Below are positions 61,606 through 64,000 of a stretch of 64,000 nucleotides of DNA, piece after piece; the stretch's first letter is position 1, and each line of letters begins with the position of its first letter. Location: assembly GCF_011059185.1 (NCBI RefSeq), contig NZ_JAALFE010000002.1, positions 186,001 through 250,000 of the forward strand, read 5' to 3'. The notes beneath the pieces were generated by a model, which made no database searches, was not told where the DNA came from, and saw nothing but the letters and a program-made list of their open reading frames with translations. A program made the position numbers and the translations under genes. This stretch comes from Paragemmobacter kunshanensis. Lineage in GTDB: Bacteria > Pseudomonadota > Alphaproteobacteria > Rhodobacterales > Rhodobacteraceae.

Positions 61606-62075
61606 ATGGCAAGATTGCAGCGGGGAGCATCGTGGTGATCGGGGCGCTTGCGGGCGTGGTCATGTATTGGCTGCAGGTCTATGCCTTTTACGAGGAGGCG
61701 GCCTTCGTGCCGGGCGAGGAGATCCGCCTGACGCTGATCGAGGGCGGCCAGGCGGAGCCGATCATCGCCGAGGATGTGACGGGCATCGACAGCGAGTCGA
61801 GCCCGATCCGCTTTCGCGCCTGTTTCCGCACGCCGATGACGCAGGCGATGCTGACCGAGACCTATCAGATCTATCAAGGCGCCGTGCCCAATGTGGCGCC
61901 CGGCTGGTTCGACTGTTTCGATGCACAGGCCATTGGCGCGGCCATCGAAAGGGGCGAGGCCATCCCCTTCCTTTCGGAAGCCGAAATCCACCCGGGCGTG
62001 GACCGCGTCGTCGCGGTCTTTCCCGATGGCCGGGCCTTTGCCTGGCACCAGTTGAACGCCTCGGCGAGCGAGTGA
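61602..62075 (+). CDS. Small membrane-anchored protein between glyQ and glyS (DUF6446-like)
   Basis: 157 residues. GTG start overlapping the glyQ stop, one N-terminal helix ([20 protein letters not shown]), then a soluble, probably periplasmic domain with paired cysteines ([18 protein letters not shown]). I associate this gene and place with DUF6446, from memory. No enzymatic motif. Insertion between synthetase subunits implies cotranscription rather than shared function. Confidence 0.75.
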   Translation: MNGKIAAGSIVVIGALAGVVMYWLQVYAFYEEAAFVPGEEIRLTLIEGGQAEPIIAEDVTGIDSESSPIRFRACFRTPMTQAMLTETYQIYQGAVPNVAPGWFDCFDAQAIGAAIERGEAIPFLSEAEIHPGVDRVVAVFPDGRAFAWHQLNASASE

Positions 62076-62082
62076 TCCCATC

Positions 62083-64000
62083 ATGCCTGACCTGCTGATC
62101 GAACTGTTCTCGGAAGAAATCCCCGCGCGGATGCAGGGGAAGGCTGCGGCTGACTTCAAGAAGCTGGTGACCGACGGGCTGGTCGAGGCGGGGCTGACCT
62201 ATGCCAGCGCCGGGGCCTTTTCGACGCCGCGCCGTCTGGTGCTGTCGGTGGAGGAATTGACGGCGGAAAGCCGGGCCGTGCGGGAAGAGCGCAAGGGGCC
62301 GCGCGTCGATGCGCCGGTGGCGGCGCTGGAGGGGTTCCTGCGGTCGACCGGGCTGACGAAGGACCAGCTTGAGGTGCGCGAAGACAAGAAGGCGCAGGTC
62401 TATTTCGCGGTAGTGGAAAAGCCCGGCCGCGCGGCGGATGCGATCGTGGCCGAGGTGCTGGAAGGCGTGATCCGCAATTTCCCCTGGCCCAAATCGATGC
62501 GCTGGGGGTCTGGGTCGCTCCGTTGGGTGCGGCCTTTGCAATCGGTGCTGTGCCTGATGGTGGATGAGGCGGGCGCGCGGGTCGTGCCCTTCGAGATTGA
62601 CGGAATCCGCGCGGGCAACACGACGGAAGGGCATCGCTTCATGGGGGCGGGGCGGTTTGCCGTGACCTCCTTTGACGATTACCGCGTGAAGCTGTCCCGC
62701 GCGAAGGTGATGCTGGATGCCGCCGAGCGTGAGGGGCAGATCTGGCAGGAGGCCACGAACATGGCCTTTGCCGCCGGGCTGGAGGTGGTGGAGGATCGCG
62801 GCCTGCTGGCGGAAGTGGCAGGGCTGGTGGAATGGCCTGTCGTGCTGATGGGGCAGATCGGCGAGGAATTCATGGGCCTGCCGCCGGAAGTGCTGCAGAC
62901 ATCCATGAAGGAGCATCAGAAGTTCTTTTCCGTGCGAAACCCCAGGACGGGGCGGATCGAACGCTTCATCACGGTCGCCAATATCGAGGCGGCGGATGGC
63001 GGGGCGGCGATCCTGAAGGGCAACCAGAAGGTGCTGCGCGCCCGCCTGTCGGATGCGCGCTTCTTCTGGGAGAATGACCTGCGGGTGGCCAAGGGCGGCA
63101 TGGGCGACTGGGCCGAGGGGCTGCGCGCCGTGACCTTCCACAACAAGCTGGGCAGCCAGGCGGAACGGATCGAGCGCATCGCGGCCTTGGCGCGCGAGAT
63201 TGCGCCCCTGGTGGGGGCGGATGCGGCGCTGGCCGAACAGGCGGCAAAGGTGGCGAAGCTGGACCTGCGGTCGTCGATGGTGGGGGAATTCCCTGAATTG
63301 CAGGGGGTGATGGGCCGCTATTACGCGCTGGAGGCGGGGATGGCTGCCTCCGTTGCGGATGCCTGCCGGGATCACTATTCGCCGCTGGGGCCTGCGGATG
63401 CGGTGCCGGTGGAGCCGGTATCGGTCGCCGTGGCGCTGGCCGACAAGATCGACACGCTGACCGGGTTCTGGGCGATCGACGAGAAGCCGACGGGAAGCAA
63501 GGACCCGTTTGCGCTGCGTCGGGCGGCTTTGGGGGTGATCCGGCTGGTGTTGGTGAATGGGGTGCGCGCTTCGCTTCTCAATGTTTTCGACCGTCATTTC
63601 AGTATTGCACTGGTCCTTGCCCGCAAAGTTGGCGAGCAAATTTCAGGCGAGATGTCGAAAACTGAAGATGCAGACCTCCTCGCCTTCTTCCACGACCGAC
63701 TGAAGGTCTTCCTCCGCGATCAGGGCATCCGGCATGACGTCATCGACGCCTGCCTTGCCATGCCCGGCAACGATGACCTCACGCTGCTGGTCAAGCGGGC
63801 GCAGGCCTTGCAATCCTTCCTCACGTCAGACGATGGCACCAACCTGCTGCAGGGCTTCAAGCGGGCGAACAACATCCTGAGCCAGGCCGAGGCGAAGGAT
63901 GGCGTCGAGTATTCCTTCGGCGCCGATCCGAAATTCGCCGAATCCGACGCGGAACGCGCCCTGTTCAATGCGCTGGACGTGGCCGAACAGGCCATCGGCC
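62083..64000 (+). CDS. glyS: Glycyl-tRNA synthetase beta subunit (truncated by window end)
   Basis: About 639 residues visible of roughly 690 or more. Starts MPDLLIELFSEEIPARMQGK, the standard GlyS N-terminus, seven bases after the small protein stop. Includes HQKFFSVRN, RARLSDARFFWENDL and SVAVALADKIDTLTGFWAID (HD-like region); the reading frame is open to the window edge. Around 63560-63700 codon use turns distinctly A/T-richer, though the frame stays open and the protein remains plausible. Confidence 0.95.
   Translation, partial: MPDLLIELFSEEIPARMQGKAAADFKKLVTDGLVEAGLTYASAGAFSTPRRLVLSVEELTAESRAVREERKGPRVDAPVAALEGFLRSTGLTKDQLEVREDKKAQVYFAVVEKPGRAADAIVAEVLEGVIRNFPWPKSMRWGSGSLRWVRPLQSVLCLMVDEAGARVVPFEIDGIRAGNTTEGHRFMGAGRFAVTSFDDYRVKLSRAKVMLDAAEREGQIWQEATNMAFAAGLEVVEDRGLLAEVAGLVEWPVVLMGQIGEEFMGLPPEVLQTSMKEHQKFFSVRNPRTGRIERFITVANIEAADGGAAILKGNQKVLRARLSDARFFWENDLRVAKGGMGDWAEGLRAVTFHNKLGSQAERIERIAALAREIAPLVGADAALAEQAAKVAKLDLRSSMVGEFPELQGVMGRYYALEAGMAASVADACRDHYSPLGPADAVPVEPVSVAVALADKIDTLTGFWAIDEKPTGSKDPFALRRAALGVIRLVLVNGVRASLLNVFDRHFSIALVLARKVGEQISGEMSKTEDADLLAFFHDRLKVFLRDQGIRHDVIDACLAMPGNDDLTLLVKRAQALQSFLTSDDGTNLLQGFKRANNILSQAEAKDGVEYSFGADPKFAESDAERALFNALDVAEQAIG

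Noticed and set aside
63560-63720. Frameshift in glyS
   Set aside because: The frame is continuous and the protein stays plausible through the composition change.

Overview
The window is chromosomal DNA from an alphaproteobacterium, almost certainly a member of the Rhodobacteraceae (Rhodobacter/Gemmobacter/Tabrizicola type). Reasons: very high GC; a type-B-like PutA with a divergent PutR; FolE2; a SAM-II riboswitch on metZ; a GTTC-N7-GTTC LexA box; small families I associate with Rhodobacterales (DUF2484-, DUF6525- and DUF6446-like, names from memory); and the order murD-ftsW-murG-murC-murB-ddl-ftsQ-ftsA-ftsZ-lpxC. There is no rRNA operon, phage, transposase or CRISPR array. One tRNA-Gly(GCC) is present.

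Layout. 1-2.75 kb: leftward Mn/Zn-type ABC importer (binding protein, ATPase, two permeases) with a Fur/Mur-like box upstream. 3-8.6 kb: response regulator with a degenerate GGDEF-like output, small secreted protein, tRNA-Gly, putR/putA. 8.7-13.6 kb: rhomboid, inositol-phosphatase family enzyme, RTX protein, G3E GTPase behind a Zur-like box. 13.7-16 kb: divergent metR/metF. 16.3-21.9 kb: aroQ, HpaI-type aldolase, AMP-ligase and thiolase, facing a RraA-like protein and a class I aminotransferase. 22.2-39.4 kb: peptidoglycan/division cluster continuing into bamD and recN, interrupted between murD and ftsW by about 1.9 kb of different character holding two small unknown genes and a universal stress protein. 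39.5-44.4 kb: small proteins, DUF1638 plus corrinoid protein, a radical SAM gene with a LexA box, purD. 44.6-52.9 kb: xseA, AlkB-like hydroxylase, ftsY, EamA transporter, septation protein, cold-shock protein, GST. 53-64 kb: riboswitch-controlled metZ, folE2, two tandem trkH genes, a pseudo-protease, glyQ-small protein-glyS (glyS runs off the end).

How the genes fit together. Methionine/one-carbon metabolism recurs (metF/metR, metZ under a SAM-II riboswitch with a terminator, a possible corrinoid methyltransferase module, folE2). Metal homeostasis recurs (Mn/Zn importer, Zur-like site before the GTPase). The mur-fts genes overlap closely and probably form one transcription unit ending at the intrinsic terminator after ftsZ; lpxC, bamD and recN follow.

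The most unusual non-coding content is a set of intergenic palindromes: two nearly identical four-hairpin arrays 31 kb apart, pairs of 22-bp palindromes, a three-and-a-half-unit tandem repeat of about 106-112 bp, and dispersed GGTATTTGGG-type motifs. The most unusual proteins are a trypsin-fold protein lacking all three catalytic residues, the unequal TrkH pair and the two coupled small genes inserted in the division cluster.
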